DNA from: DASWJQ01 sp036397095
GTDB lineage: Bacteria > Chloroflexota > Anaerolineae > Anaerolineales > E44-bin32
Assembly (NCBI GenBank): GCA_036397095.1
Contig: DASWJQ010000010.1
Location: forward strand, 1 to 63,460
DNA: 63,460 nucleotides
Direction: 5' to 3'
The notes beneath the pieces were generated by a model that saw only the letters and a list, made by a program, of their open reading frames with translations, was not told the origin of the DNA and did not search any database. The position numbers and the translations under genes are program-made. This document shows positions 44,010-51,557 of this stretch, one piece after another; within the stretch, counting starts at the first letter, position 1, and each line of letters opens with the position of its first letter.

Positions 44010-44300
44010 ATGCGCAGCTATGAATTGGCGTATATCGCCAATCCCGACATGGACGAAGAGGCCAGGAACGCGTTGGAAGCCAGAATTCTGGGCTGGGTCG
44101 AAGCCGCCGGCGGCAAGTTGGTCAATATTGACCGCTGGGGCCGGCGCAAGCTCGCCTACCCGCTGAAGGATTTTCGCGACGGCTACTACTTCTTTGCCCA
44201 GACCGAGCTGCCGGCTTCGGCGCCGGTGGCTATCGAGCAGGATCTGAAGGTCGTGGAAGAGATTTTGCGCTATATGTTAGTTCGCAAGGAGACCGCCTAG
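44010..44300 (+). CDS. rpsF: 30S ribosomal protein S6
   Basis: 96 residues from ATG 44010, preceded by AAAGGAGG. It begins MRSYELAYIANPDMDEEA and contains WGRRKLAYPLKDFRDGYYFF, the S6 core that binds 16S rRNA with S18. The order rpsF-ssb-rpsR is the classic bacterial arrangement. Length and motifs are ordinary. Confidence 0.96.
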   Translation: MRSYELAYIANPDMDEEARNALEARILGWVEAAGGKLVNIDRWGRRKLAYPLKDFRDGYYFFAQTELPASAPVAIEQDLKVVEEILRYMLVRKETA

Positions 44301-44330
44301 TCCCGGTCCTTGCTGGCCCAGGAGGTCGAG

Positions 44331-44711
44331 GTGAGCCGAGGCCTGAACAAAGTCCTGTTGATCGGGAACTTGGGTCGTGATCCAGAGATCAGGCACACGG
44401 CTGGCGGAAAACCGGTGACAAGCTTCAGCGTGGGGGTAACCCGCAGCTGGAGTGAGGCCGACGGCCAGCGACATGTACAGACCGAGTGGTTCCAGATTGT
44501 GGCTTGGGGCGGATTGGCCGAGGTGTGCGCCGAGCACCTGCACAAGGGCGACCGGGTCTACATCGAAGGGCGCTTGCAGTCGAGAGAGTGGCAGGACGCC
44601 GCAGGCAAGGAACAGCGCAGCACTGAGGTGGTCGCCCGCGAAATGATCATGCTGGGCAGTGGCCGGCGGCGTTGGATCGACGAACGTGGGGATGAGGAAC
44701 AAGAGTCTTAA
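44331..44711 (+). CDS. ssb: Single-stranded DNA-binding protein
   Basis: 126 residues from GTG 44331, with AGGAGG upstream. N-terminal OB fold NKVLLIGNLGRDPEIRHT, WFQIVAWGGLAEVC and YIEGRLQSREWQD. It binds single-stranded DNA during replication and repair. It is short and ends GDEEQES without the usual acidic IPF tip that recruits partners, and there is no glycine-rich linker. That could mean a non-replicative or degenerate second SSB, with another copy elsewhere. Confidence 0.92.
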   Translation: MSRGLNKVLLIGNLGRDPEIRHTAGGKPVTSFSVGVTRSWSEADGQRHVQTEWFQIVAWGGLAEVCAEHLHKGDRVYIEGRLQSREWQDAAGKEQRSTEVVAREMIMLGSGRRRWIDERGDEEQES

Positions 44712-44758
44712 GAGAACAATCGCCCGCCAGACCCTTGGCGTGGATCGGAGAGATAGAC

Positions 44759-45088
44759 ATGGCAGACGATGACCGAGATTTTGACGACCAGGAAGACGAG
44801 GAAGAAGAAGACGACTCAGACGGCCGTAGTGGCCGCCGGTCGTCGCGGGGCGGTCCGCCGCGCCGCTATGGCCGGCGACCGCGTTTTTGCCAGTTCTGCG
44901 CCGAGAATACCAAACTCATTGACTACAAGCAGGTTGACCTGCTGCGCCGCTTCCTGACTGAGAACGCCAAAATGCGCAACCGGCGCCAGACCGGCACCTG
45001 TGCTCGTCACCAGCGAATGGTTGCCCGAGCGGTCAAGCGCGCTCGCCACATGGCGCTCCTGCCTTTCGAAGGCGAACTGCGCCGCTGA
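44759..45088 (+). CDS. rpsR: 30S ribosomal protein S18 with acidic N-terminal extension
   Basis: 109 residues from ATG 44759 with GGAGAG upstream. The C-terminal ~70 residues are a normal S18 (CQFCAENTKLIDYKQVDLLRRFLTENAK, here CQFCAENTKLIDYKQ). The first ~35 residues are an Asp/Glu tract followed by an Arg/Ser-rich stretch; typical S18 proteins are 70-90 residues. A GTG eight codons upstream would lengthen this further. Confidence 0.94.
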   Translation: MADDDRDFDDQEDEEEEDDSDGRSGRRSSRGGPPRRYGRRPRFCQFCAENTKLIDYKQVDLLRRFLTENAKMRNRRQTGTCARHQRMVARAVKRARHMALLPFEGELRR

Positions 45089-45130
45089 TGGTGAGGTATA
45101 TGCCTGTACGCCGACAACCAAACGGGTGAG

Positions 45131-46354
45131 ATGATGGAGCCCCGACGCAACCGCAAACACATGGCGCGCGCCGAACGCGAGCGCCGGCTGCGCAATTTCC
45201 TGTTGATGGGAATCGGCGCAATCGTCGTGCTCATCCTGGGAGTGCTCGGCTACGGTTGGTATGACGTGAACGTTCGACAACCGGCACAACCCGTCATTGT
45301 GGTCGAAGGCCAGGAAATTAAGCGGCAAGCCTTCGCCGCTCGCGTAACCCTGGCCCAGTTTGAACTGGTGAACCAGTTTCAGAACACGCAATCTCTCTTG
45401 ACCTTCTTCGGCGGGGATCAGGAAGTGCGCCAGAGCCTGGAACAGGAGCTGGCGCGCATCGATGGCCAACTGAAGAACCCGTTGGTCACCGGTCAGCAGA
45501 TCGTGGAGCAGCTGATCCGCGAAGTGCTGATCCGTAACGAGGCCGACAGCCGGGGCATCACCGTCACCGAAGAAGAGGTCAGCCGTGCGCTGGAGGAGGA
45601 CTTCGGGTTCTACCTCGAGGGCACTCCTACACCCGGGCCAACGCGGACGCCGGTTCCGACGAACACGCTCGATCCGACGTTGCAGTCCCAGATCACACCC
45701 AGCGAAACCCCCACCCAGGGGCCGACACCGACACCAAGTTACACGCCGACACCGTCGGCCACACCCACCTCCTACACCCTCGAGTTGTTCGAGGGCAATT
45801 ACACCACCTATCTGGAAGGCCTGGCGGAACAAGGGGTGCGCGAATCCGACCTGCGCGATTTGATCAGAGGGGAACTGTACCGTGAGAAGCTGATTGAAGA
45901 CTTCCGTCAATCGCTGCCGCACACGCAGGAGCAGGTGAACGCCCGTCATATCCTTGTTGCGGAAGAGGCGACGGCCCAGGAGGTTCTCGGCCTGCTGGAG
46001 GCCGGCGATGACTTCGCCGACCTGGCGGCCGAGTACTCGACGGACAGCTCGAATGCCGACCAGGGCGGAGACCTGGGATGGTTTGGTCGTGGCCGCATGG
46101 TGGAGGCATTTGAAACCGCCGCCTTCGAGGCGGAGGTCGGCGAAATCGTCGGCCCGATAGAAACCTCGTTCGGCTTCCACATTATCGAGGTGATGGGCCA
46201 CGAAGAGCGCCAGCTTGATGATGAAGCCTTTGAAGGCGCCCTGCAGGACGCCTTCAACGAGTGGTTGCTGGATGCCCGCCGCAATGCCGACGTCGAGGTC
46301 GCCGACAGTTGGATTCAGGCCATCCCCACGGTGCCCGGTCAGACCGGGCCTTGA
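45131..46354 (+). CDS. Membrane-anchored parvulin-type peptidyl-prolyl isomerase
   Basis: 407 residues. A basic N-terminus, one TM (about 25-43), a SurA_N-like chaperone region (55-165) that is interrupted by a Thr/Pro-rich segment (about 170-220, TPTPGPTRTPVPTNT), and a parvulin domain (about 270-375) with NARHILVAEEATAQ, LAAEYSTDSSNADQGGDLGWFG and GPIETSFGFHIIEV (GDLGWF, FGFHIIEV). It would fold exported proteins outside the membrane. A hairpin terminator follows the gene. Confidence 0.9.
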   Translation: MMEPRRNRKHMARAERERRLRNFLLMGIGAIVVLILGVLGYGWYDVNVRQPAQPVIVVEGQEIKRQAFAARVTLAQFELVNQFQNTQSLLTFFGGDQEVRQSLEQELARIDGQLKNPLVTGQQIVEQLIREVLIRNEADSRGITVTEEEVSRALEEDFGFYLEGTPTPGPTRTPVPTNTLDPTLQSQITPSETPTQGPTPTPSYTPTPSATPTSYTLELFEGNYTTYLEGLAEQGVRESDLRDLIRGELYREKLIEDFRQSLPHTQEQVNARHILVAEEATAQEVLGLLEAGDDFADLAAEYSTDSSNADQGGDLGWFGRGRMVEAFETAAFEAEVGEIVGPIETSFGFHIIEVMGHEERQLDDEAFEGALQDAFNEWLLDARRNADVEVADSWIQAIPTVPGQTGP

Positions 46355-46381
46355 GACGGCCAACCGGCTAAGCTCGTGGCC

Positions 46382-46413
46382 AGCGGGGCGCACTCTCCAG
46401 GGTGCGCCCCGCT
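46382..46413 (+). terminator. Terminator after the parvulin gene
   Basis: A perfect 12-bp stem: AGCGGGGCGCAC (46382-46393) pairs with GTGCGCCCCGCT (46402-46413), loop 8 nt, then GCTTTCT. A short T-run only. Confidence 0.75.
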
Positions 46414-46435
46414 GCTTTCTCCATGCGGCGCGGTC

Positions 46436-46464
46436 TTGAAGCTGGTTTGCGCCAAGACTATACT
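46436..46464 (+). promoter_or_regulatory. Promoter for rel (leaderless)
   Basis: TTGAAG (46436-46441) and TATACT (46459-46464), 17-bp spacer. The rel ATG (46473) starts 8 nt after the -10, leaving essentially no 5' leader. Confidence 0.65.
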
Positions 46465-46472
46465 TCGCCTGC

Positions 46473-48635
46473 ATGGATGTGGAGGGATTGCTGCTTGCAC
46501 TACCAGCGGATGCCAGCCCGGCCGACCGGGAGCTGATTCAGCGCGCCTTCAGGGTCGCCAGCAAGGCCCACAAGGGCCAGAAGCGTGCGTCCGGAGAAGC
46601 CTACGTGCAGCACTGCATGGCGGTGGCCGCCATCCTGCAGGAGTTGGGGCTGCCGGTGCCCGTGATCGCGGCCGGTCTGCTCCATGACACGGTCGAAGAT
46701 TCGTCCGTCACGCTGGCCGAGATCGAACGAGACTTCGGCAAGGAAATCGCCACGCTGGTGGATGGGGTGACCAAACTCACGCAGCTGCCCCGCGTGACCC
46801 GCCGCGATGGTCGCGGCAAACCCCTGCGCGCCAGCCGGAGTGAGTTGGCCAAGGAGACGCTGCGCAAGACCTTTCTGGCGATGGGCGACGACGTGCGGGT
46901 CGTCCTGATCAAGCTGGCTGACCGGCTGCACAACATGCGAACGTTGTCCCATTTGTCGGTTGACAAACAGCAGCGTATTGCCGACGAAACGTTGGAAATC
47001 TTCGCCCCGTTGGCCAATCGCCTGGGCATCTGGGGCATGAAGTGGGAGCTGGAGGACCTGAGCTTCCGCTACGCCAAACCAGAAGCGTATAAAGAGATCG
47101 CCGATAGGGTTGCCACCCGCCGCACCGACCGGGAGCAGGATCTGGCGACCATTCGTACACGTGTGGAGAAGCTGCTGGAGCAGGCTGGTATCCAGGCCAG
47201 TGTAGAAGCCCGGCCGAAACACCTGTATTCGATTTCGCGCAAGATGGACCGCAAAGGGGTTCCGTTCGAAGAGGTCTACGATGTGCGCGGTGTGCGCATC
47301 GTTGTCGATACCATCCCCAACTGCTATCTGGCTTTGGGCAAGATCCACAATGAATGGAAGCCGATCCCCGGCACATTTGACGACTACATCGCCACACCCA
47401 AGGACAACTTCTACCAATCACTCCACACGGCTGTGATTTACGACGACGGCAAGACGCTCGAGCTCCAAATCCGCACCCCCGAAATGCACGAGAACGCCGA
47501 GTACGGCATTGCCGCCCACTGGCGCTACAAAGAGGGCACGGTGCGCGAAGACGGTTACGAACAACGTCTGCTTTGGCTACGCAAGCTGATGGAGTGGCGC
47601 CAGGACGTCGATGACGCCAGTGACTTTGTCGAGGCGATGAAGTCGGACGTGTTTGACGACCGCGTCTACGTTTTCACGCCGCGCGGCGACATTATCGATC
47701 TGCCGGCGAGTTCGACGCCGATCGATTTTGCCTTTCACATTCACACGGAAATCGGCAACCAGTGCCGCGGTGCCAAGGTCAACGGCAAGCTGGTACCGCT
47801 CGACACCAAGCTCAAGACCGGCGACTCGGTCGAAATCCTGACCTCGAAGCGCGGCGGCCCAAGCCGGGATTGGCTCAATCCTAGCCTGGAGATGGTCCGA
47901 TCGCAGCGGGCACGCAGCAAGATCCGCCGCTGGTTCAAGCGGCAGAACCGCGAGCAAAATGTCTCGCATGGCCGGACCCTGCTGGAGAAGGAACTGCGCC
48001 GGCTGGGGATGGAAGGGCTGACCTTCGAGCAACTGGCCAAGTCGGCCGAGTTTTCCAGCGTCGATGAGCTGTTTATGGCTATCGGCACCGGCGATGTCCA
48101 CGTAGGTCGCATCGTCGGCGAGCTGGTCGAAGACGAGGTCGAGGAACTTCCGCAAGAAGAGGTCAGGGCGCCCAGCGAGCAGTTGGTTTCGGACGAGATC
48201 AGCGTCCTGGGATTATCGGGCGTGCTGACGCATTTGGCCCGATGCTGCAATCCGGCGCCCGGCGATCCGATTGTTGGCTATATCACACGCGGCCGGGGGG
48301 CGACCGTGCATCGCCGCGATTGCCCGAATGTGCTGCGGGTGCGCGAGCAGGACCGCGAACGACTGGTGCAGGTCTCCTGGGGACAGCCGAAGAAGACGTA
48401 TCCCGTCTCCGTTCGAATCCGGGCCTATGACCGGGATGGGCTGATGCGCGACGTTTCGACGCTGGTGAGCGAGGAAGGCATCAACATGAGTTCGGTTCAC
48501 GTCGCCACCAACAACAGCCTGGCGATCTTCGACGTAGTGATGGAAATTACCGATATCTCGCAGCTGAGCCGAATCCTCAATCGTCTGGAAGCCTTGCCCA
48601 ACGTGCTCGAGGCTCGCCGGGTCTCCCCTGGCTGA
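46473..48635 (+). CDS. rel: Bifunctional (p)ppGpp synthetase/hydrolase (Rel/SpoT)
   Basis: 720 residues with the full RSH order. HD hydrolase with His47 and LLHDTVEDS (His71-Asp72), (p)ppGpp synthetase (about 235-365) with RPKHLYSISRKMDRKG and GTFDDYIATPKDNFYQSLHT (GTFDDYIATPKDNFYQSLHT is the substrate loop), TGS (about 400-460) with VFTPRGDIIDLP, a helical region, and ACT (about 650-718). It sets alarmone levels under starvation. No Shine-Dalgarno. Downstream moeA is only 6 nt away but unrelated in function. Confidence 0.95.
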   Translation: MDVEGLLLALPADASPADRELIQRAFRVASKAHKGQKRASGEAYVQHCMAVAAILQELGLPVPVIAAGLLHDTVEDSSVTLAEIERDFGKEIATLVDGVTKLTQLPRVTRRDGRGKPLRASRSELAKETLRKTFLAMGDDVRVVLIKLADRLHNMRTLSHLSVDKQQRIADETLEIFAPLANRLGIWGMKWELEDLSFRYAKPEAYKEIADRVATRRTDREQDLATIRTRVEKLLEQAGIQASVEARPKHLYSISRKMDRKGVPFEEVYDVRGVRIVVDTIPNCYLALGKIHNEWKPIPGTFDDYIATPKDNFYQSLHTAVIYDDGKTLELQIRTPEMHENAEYGIAAHWRYKEGTVREDGYEQRLLWLRKLMEWRQDVDDASDFVEAMKSDVFDDRVYVFTPRGDIIDLPASSTPIDFAFHIHTEIGNQCRGAKVNGKLVPLDTKLKTGDSVEILTSKRGGPSRDWLNPSLEMVRSQRARSKIRRWFKRQNREQNVSHGRTLLEKELRRLGMEGLTFEQLAKSAEFSSVDELFMAIGTGDVHVGRIVGELVEDEVEELPQEEVRAPSEQLVSDEISVLGLSGVLTHLARCCNPAPGDPIVGYITRGRGATVHRRDCPNVLRVREQDRERLVQVSWGQPKKTYPVSVRIRAYDRDGLMRDVSTLVSEEGINMSSVHVATNNSLAIFDVVMEITDISQLSRILNRLEALPNVLEARRVSPG

Positions 48636-48641
48636 TTATTG

Positions 48642-49925
48642 ATGCCTCATCACGATCTGCCGCTGCTCTCCGTAGAGGAGGCACTCGACCGCTTGACAGC
48701 GGGCTTATCGCCGGTTGGGACAGAGCGGGCGCCGCTGGCGCAGGCATTAGGCCGAGTGCTGGCCGAACCGGTTGAGGCGCCGCATCCGCTGCCGCCCTTT
48801 GCCAATTCGTCGATGGATGGTTACGCCGTGCGAGCGGCTGATGTGGCAGGCGCAAGCCAGGACAGGCCGGTGGAACTGGCGGTCATCGGAGAGGCCGCCG
48901 CCGGTTCGGCCGACCTGCCTGAAGTGGGCCCAGGGCAGGCGGCGCGCATCACCACCGGCGCTCCCATCCCGCCCGGCGCCGACGCCGTGGTTCCGGTCGA
49001 GGCCACTGGCTTGCCCGAGCCAATGGTAGGTCAGGCAATGCCCACCCGCGTGGAGATTCACAAACCGGTCGGGGCGGGCGACTTTGTCCGTCCGGCTGGT
49101 CTCGATGTGGAAGCCGGCCGGCTGGTCCTGCCGGCTGGCCAGGTCCTGCGCCCACAGGACATCGGCATGCTGGCCGCCCTGGGCGTGTCACAGCCGCTGG
49201 TGCGCCGGTCGCTGCAAATCGCGGTGCTATCAACAGGGGACGAGGTCATCGAGATCGACCAGGCGCTGACTCCGGGCAAGATACGCGACTCGAATGGCTA
49301 CATGCTGGCGGCCCTAGTTGACTCAGCGGGGGCGCAGGCCATCCGTCTGGGCATCGCCGCCGATTCACCGGGCTCCATTGAGCAGCATCTCAATCGGGCT
49401 GTCGATGCTGGAGCCGACCTGGTGCTGACCTCGGCCGGTGTCAGCATGGGCGCCCACGACTATGTCCGGCAAGTGATAGAGACCCAGGGCCAACTTGACT
49501 TCTGGCGCGTAAACATTCGGCCGGGGAAACCGATGGTGTATGGCAGCTACCGGCGCCTGCCATTTGTCGGCCTGCCAGGCAATCCAGTTTCAGCCTGGGT
49601 GACGTTCAACATCTTTGTGCTCCCGATGCTGGACAAGCTGCGGGGAGCGCCAAGGAGGCAACCGGTGCGGCTCGAAGCCCAGCTGTCCGAGCCGGTCCGC
49701 TCCGACGGACGGGAGAGCTATCTTCGGGCGAGGGTGTGGCGCGGCGGGGACGGGCACCTGGCCCGCCTGACCGGCAGCCAGGACTCCGGCGTGCTCTCGT
49801 CGCTGATTGAAGCCAATGCGTTGGTGAGGCTGCCCGCTGGAACGATCAGCCTGGCAACCGGTGAGCGTGTCGAAACATGGTTGATCGGGTCAATCAGTTC
49901 TGATGCTACGGCTGGGGAGGGATGA
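48642..49925 (+). CDS. moeA: Molybdopterin molybdotransferase
   Basis: 427 residues from ATG 48642. Landmarks: PPFANSSMDGYAVRA (near 45-60), VGPGQAARITTGAPIPPGAD, VLSTGDEV, the MoCF-like loop DLVLTSAGVSMGAHDYV in place of TTGGVSMG, and GLPGNPVSAWVTF. It inserts molybdenum into adenylylated molybdopterin made by Mog at 2929. The first Thr/Thr-Gly-Gly is replaced by Thr-Ser-Ala-Gly-Val, still compatible with the loop. Its stop overlaps the VKOR gene (ATGA). Confidence 0.94.
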   Translation: MPHHDLPLLSVEEALDRLTAGLSPVGTERAPLAQALGRVLAEPVEAPHPLPPFANSSMDGYAVRAADVAGASQDRPVELAVIGEAAAGSADLPEVGPGQAARITTGAPIPPGADAVVPVEATGLPEPMVGQAMPTRVEIHKPVGAGDFVRPAGLDVEAGRLVLPAGQVLRPQDIGMLAALGVSQPLVRRSLQIAVLSTGDEVIEIDQALTPGKIRDSNGYMLAALVDSAGAQAIRLGIAADSPGSIEQHLNRAVDAGADLVLTSAGVSMGAHDYVRQVIETQGQLDFWRVNIRPGKPMVYGSYRRLPFVGLPGNPVSAWVTFNIFVLPMLDKLRGAPRRQPVRLEAQLSEPVRSDGRESYLRARVWRGGDGHLARLTGSQDSGVLSSLIEANALVRLPAGTISLATGERVETWLIGSISSDATAGEG

Positions 49926-50371
49926 AGTTGGGATCTGGCAATCGGACATGGTGGGCCTCTTTTGTTTTGGCCGTGGCAGGACTGATCAATGCCGTCTATT
50001 TGACCTGGGTCAAACTGGCCAATGCCTATGCTTCGTGCCTGGGAATCGGTGACTGCGAGCTGGTCAACCAATCGCGCTTCGCCGAGTTCTGGGGACAGCC
50101 GGTCGCCTTGTGGGGGGCGTTGTCCTACCTAGTGATTGTGTTGGCACTGGTGGCAGAGCGCAGACTGTTGCCGGCGCGAGAGATTGGCCCATTGGTGGTC
50201 TTTGGCGTTAGTACATTTGGGACGTTGTACTCGGGATACTTGACGTATATTGAAGTAGCGGTGCTGTACGCGATTTGCCCCTACTGCGTGCTATCCGCGG
50301 TCATCATGACGGTCATCTGGGGCTTGTCGATCTTACGGCTTCGGTCCCAGGTGGTTACAGAAGATGCCTGA
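49922..50371 (+). CDS. VKOR-family disulfide-generating membrane protein
   Basis: 149 residues with four TM helices. The redox centre is AICPYCV (Cys119, Cys122) and the loop cysteines are Cys39 and Cys45 in ASCLGIGDCELVNQS, the full VKOR pattern. It passes electrons from an exported DsbA-like thiol to quinone. No fused thioredoxin and no adjacent DsbA is present. Overlap with moeA and coupling to a small Cys-rich protein is unexplained. Confidence 0.88.
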   Translation: MKLGSGNRTWWASFVLAVAGLINAVYLTWVKLANAYASCLGIGDCELVNQSRFAEFWGQPVALWGALSYLVIVLALVAERRLLPAREIGPLVVFGVSTFGTLYSGYLTYIEVAVLYAICPYCVLSAVIMTVIWGLSILRLRSQVVTEDA

Positions 50372-50381
50372 GGAGGAGTTG

Positions 50382-50645
50382 GTGCCACGCATTCGATGCC
50401 ACTACGGCGATTGCGTCTATCTCGAAGAGGGGTACTGCGGCGCAGCGGCCATCGAGCTGGATCCAGAAGAGGGCTGCCTGACTTACGAGCGCTCCGATGA
50501 AGCCGTGGTCAAGGTTGACGATCAGTGGCAAGACGAGGTCGACGACCTGGGTGACCTGTGGCACGACGATGATGAAATCTTGTATGAGGACGCCGGCGAA
50601 GACGATTGGTACGAGGCAGATGAGGACGAAGACGGCGACGTCTGA
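50382..50645 (+). CDS. Small Cys-containing, highly acidic protein of unknown function
   Basis: 87 residues from GTG 50382, chosen because AGGAGGAG (50371-50378) lies at the right distance; an ATG at 50364 overlaps the VKOR stop. Four cysteines occur in the first 35 residues (RCHYGDCVYLEEGYCG, then GCLTY), followed by a strongly Asp/Glu-rich tail. No known domain is recognised; the Cys cluster could bind a metal. Followed by a clear terminator-like hairpin. Confidence 0.72.
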   Translation: MPRIRCHYGDCVYLEEGYCGAAAIELDPEEGCLTYERSDEAVVKVDDQWQDEVDDLGDLWHDDDEILYEDAGEDDWYEADEDEDGDV

Positions 50646-50671
50646 CCCTGCTGACAGCAGCCGGAATCATT

Positions 50672-50710
50672 AGGACCTGGGTTGAACTCACCAGGTCCTT
50701 TACATTTTCT
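50672..50710 (+). terminator. Terminator after the moeA-VKOR unit
   Basis: AGGACCTGG (50672-50680) pairs with CCAGGTCCT (50691-50699), a 9-bp stem with a 10-nt loop, followed by TTACATTTT. It ends the unit running from rel. Confidence 0.75.
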
Positions 50711-50750
50711 GCGCTAAGTCTAGGGCAGGTCGCTCGTCCGACTCGGCCGG

Positions 50751-51464
50751 CTATTCTTCCTTCTTGGTAGCCTGTGTGTTGACTCGGTGTGAAAGCGTGC
50801 GCGACAAGATGTCTTCCTGCTCATCGCGGTTGACGCCTCGCTTGCCCCCTTCTTGATGATTATTGGCGTCGGCCTCGGCACCCTCGCCCATCGCCTGCCG
50901 CAACGCCAGTTCCATTGCGGTTGGCAGCTCTTCAACCGGTTCGTCTTCCTCGATCTCCTCCATCACCTCGACCGACTTCATGCTCAGCTTGATCTGCCGC
51001 TTCTTGCGGTCCACGTCCAAGACGCGCACCTCGACCTCATCGCCAACCGAGACGACATCGCCGGGGCTGCGCACATAGTCGTTGCTCATCTCGCTGATAT
51101 GGACCAAACCTGGACGCTCGGCGCCGACGTCGACAAACGCACCGAAGCCTTCGAGCCGAACGACCTTGCCCTGCAGCGTCAAGCCGGGCTTGATGTCTTT
51201 CCACTTCGTCGCGACCGGCCTGAGCATGCTCAACTCCAGGCGGCCGGCACCGGCGTCCACCCGATGCACCCAGACTTGCACCTGCTGACCGGTCTGAACG
51301 ACGTCTTCGACCCGTTTGACGTTGCCCTTCTGGAGCATGGAAATATGGACCAGGCCGTCTTTGTCGGCCCCAACATCAACAAACGCGCCATAGAGCTCGG
51401 TGCGCGTGACCACGCCTTCAAGCTCCATATCTGGCTGTAGGTCTTCCAAACGTCGTACCGTCAT
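50751..51464 (-). CDS. Two-domain S1 RNA-binding protein
   Basis: 237 residues with two S1 motifs: residues about 8-78 (GVVTRTELYGAFVDVGADKDGLVHISMLQ) and about 95-165 (GKVVRLEGFGAFVDVGAERPGLVHISEMS), given here as GAFVDVGADKDGLVHIS and GAFVDVGAERPGLVHIS. The C-terminal part is Glu-rich. Probably a translation or RNA-metabolism factor rather than the full six-domain ribosomal S1. Promoter with an extended -10 at 51534-51542. Confidence 0.85.
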   Translation of the reverse strand: MTVRRLEDLQPDMELEGVVTRTELYGAFVDVGADKDGLVHISMLQKGNVKRVEDVVQTGQQVQVWVHRVDAGAGRLELSMLRPVATKWKDIKPGLTLQGKVVRLEGFGAFVDVGAERPGLVHISEMSNDYVRSPGDVVSVGDEVEVRVLDVDRKKRQIKLSMKSVEVMEEIEEDEPVEELPTAMELALRQAMGEGAEADANNHQEGGKRGVNRDEQEDILSRTLSHRVNTQATKKEE

Positions 51465-51533
51465 CGTTTTAATCCTACCAAGTTCGTCGGGGATTGTGGC
51501 TGCGGATTGCGCCCATTAGCACAAACGGGCGAC

Positions 51534-51542
51534 ATTATACCA
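51534..51542 (-). promoter_or_regulatory. Extended -10 promoter for the S1 gene
   Basis: TGGTATAAT read on the minus strand (51542-51534), 69 nt before the ATG. No convincing -35. Confidence 0.55.
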
Positions 51543-51557
51543 CGCAGCCTGGCGGGT

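Noticed and set aside
44816..46474. A long open frame (over 500 codons) on the minus strand opposite the parvulin and rpsR genes
   Set aside because: High GC makes antisense frames open. The forward proteins have clear domains, whereas this frame has no recognisable motif and overlaps three real genes.
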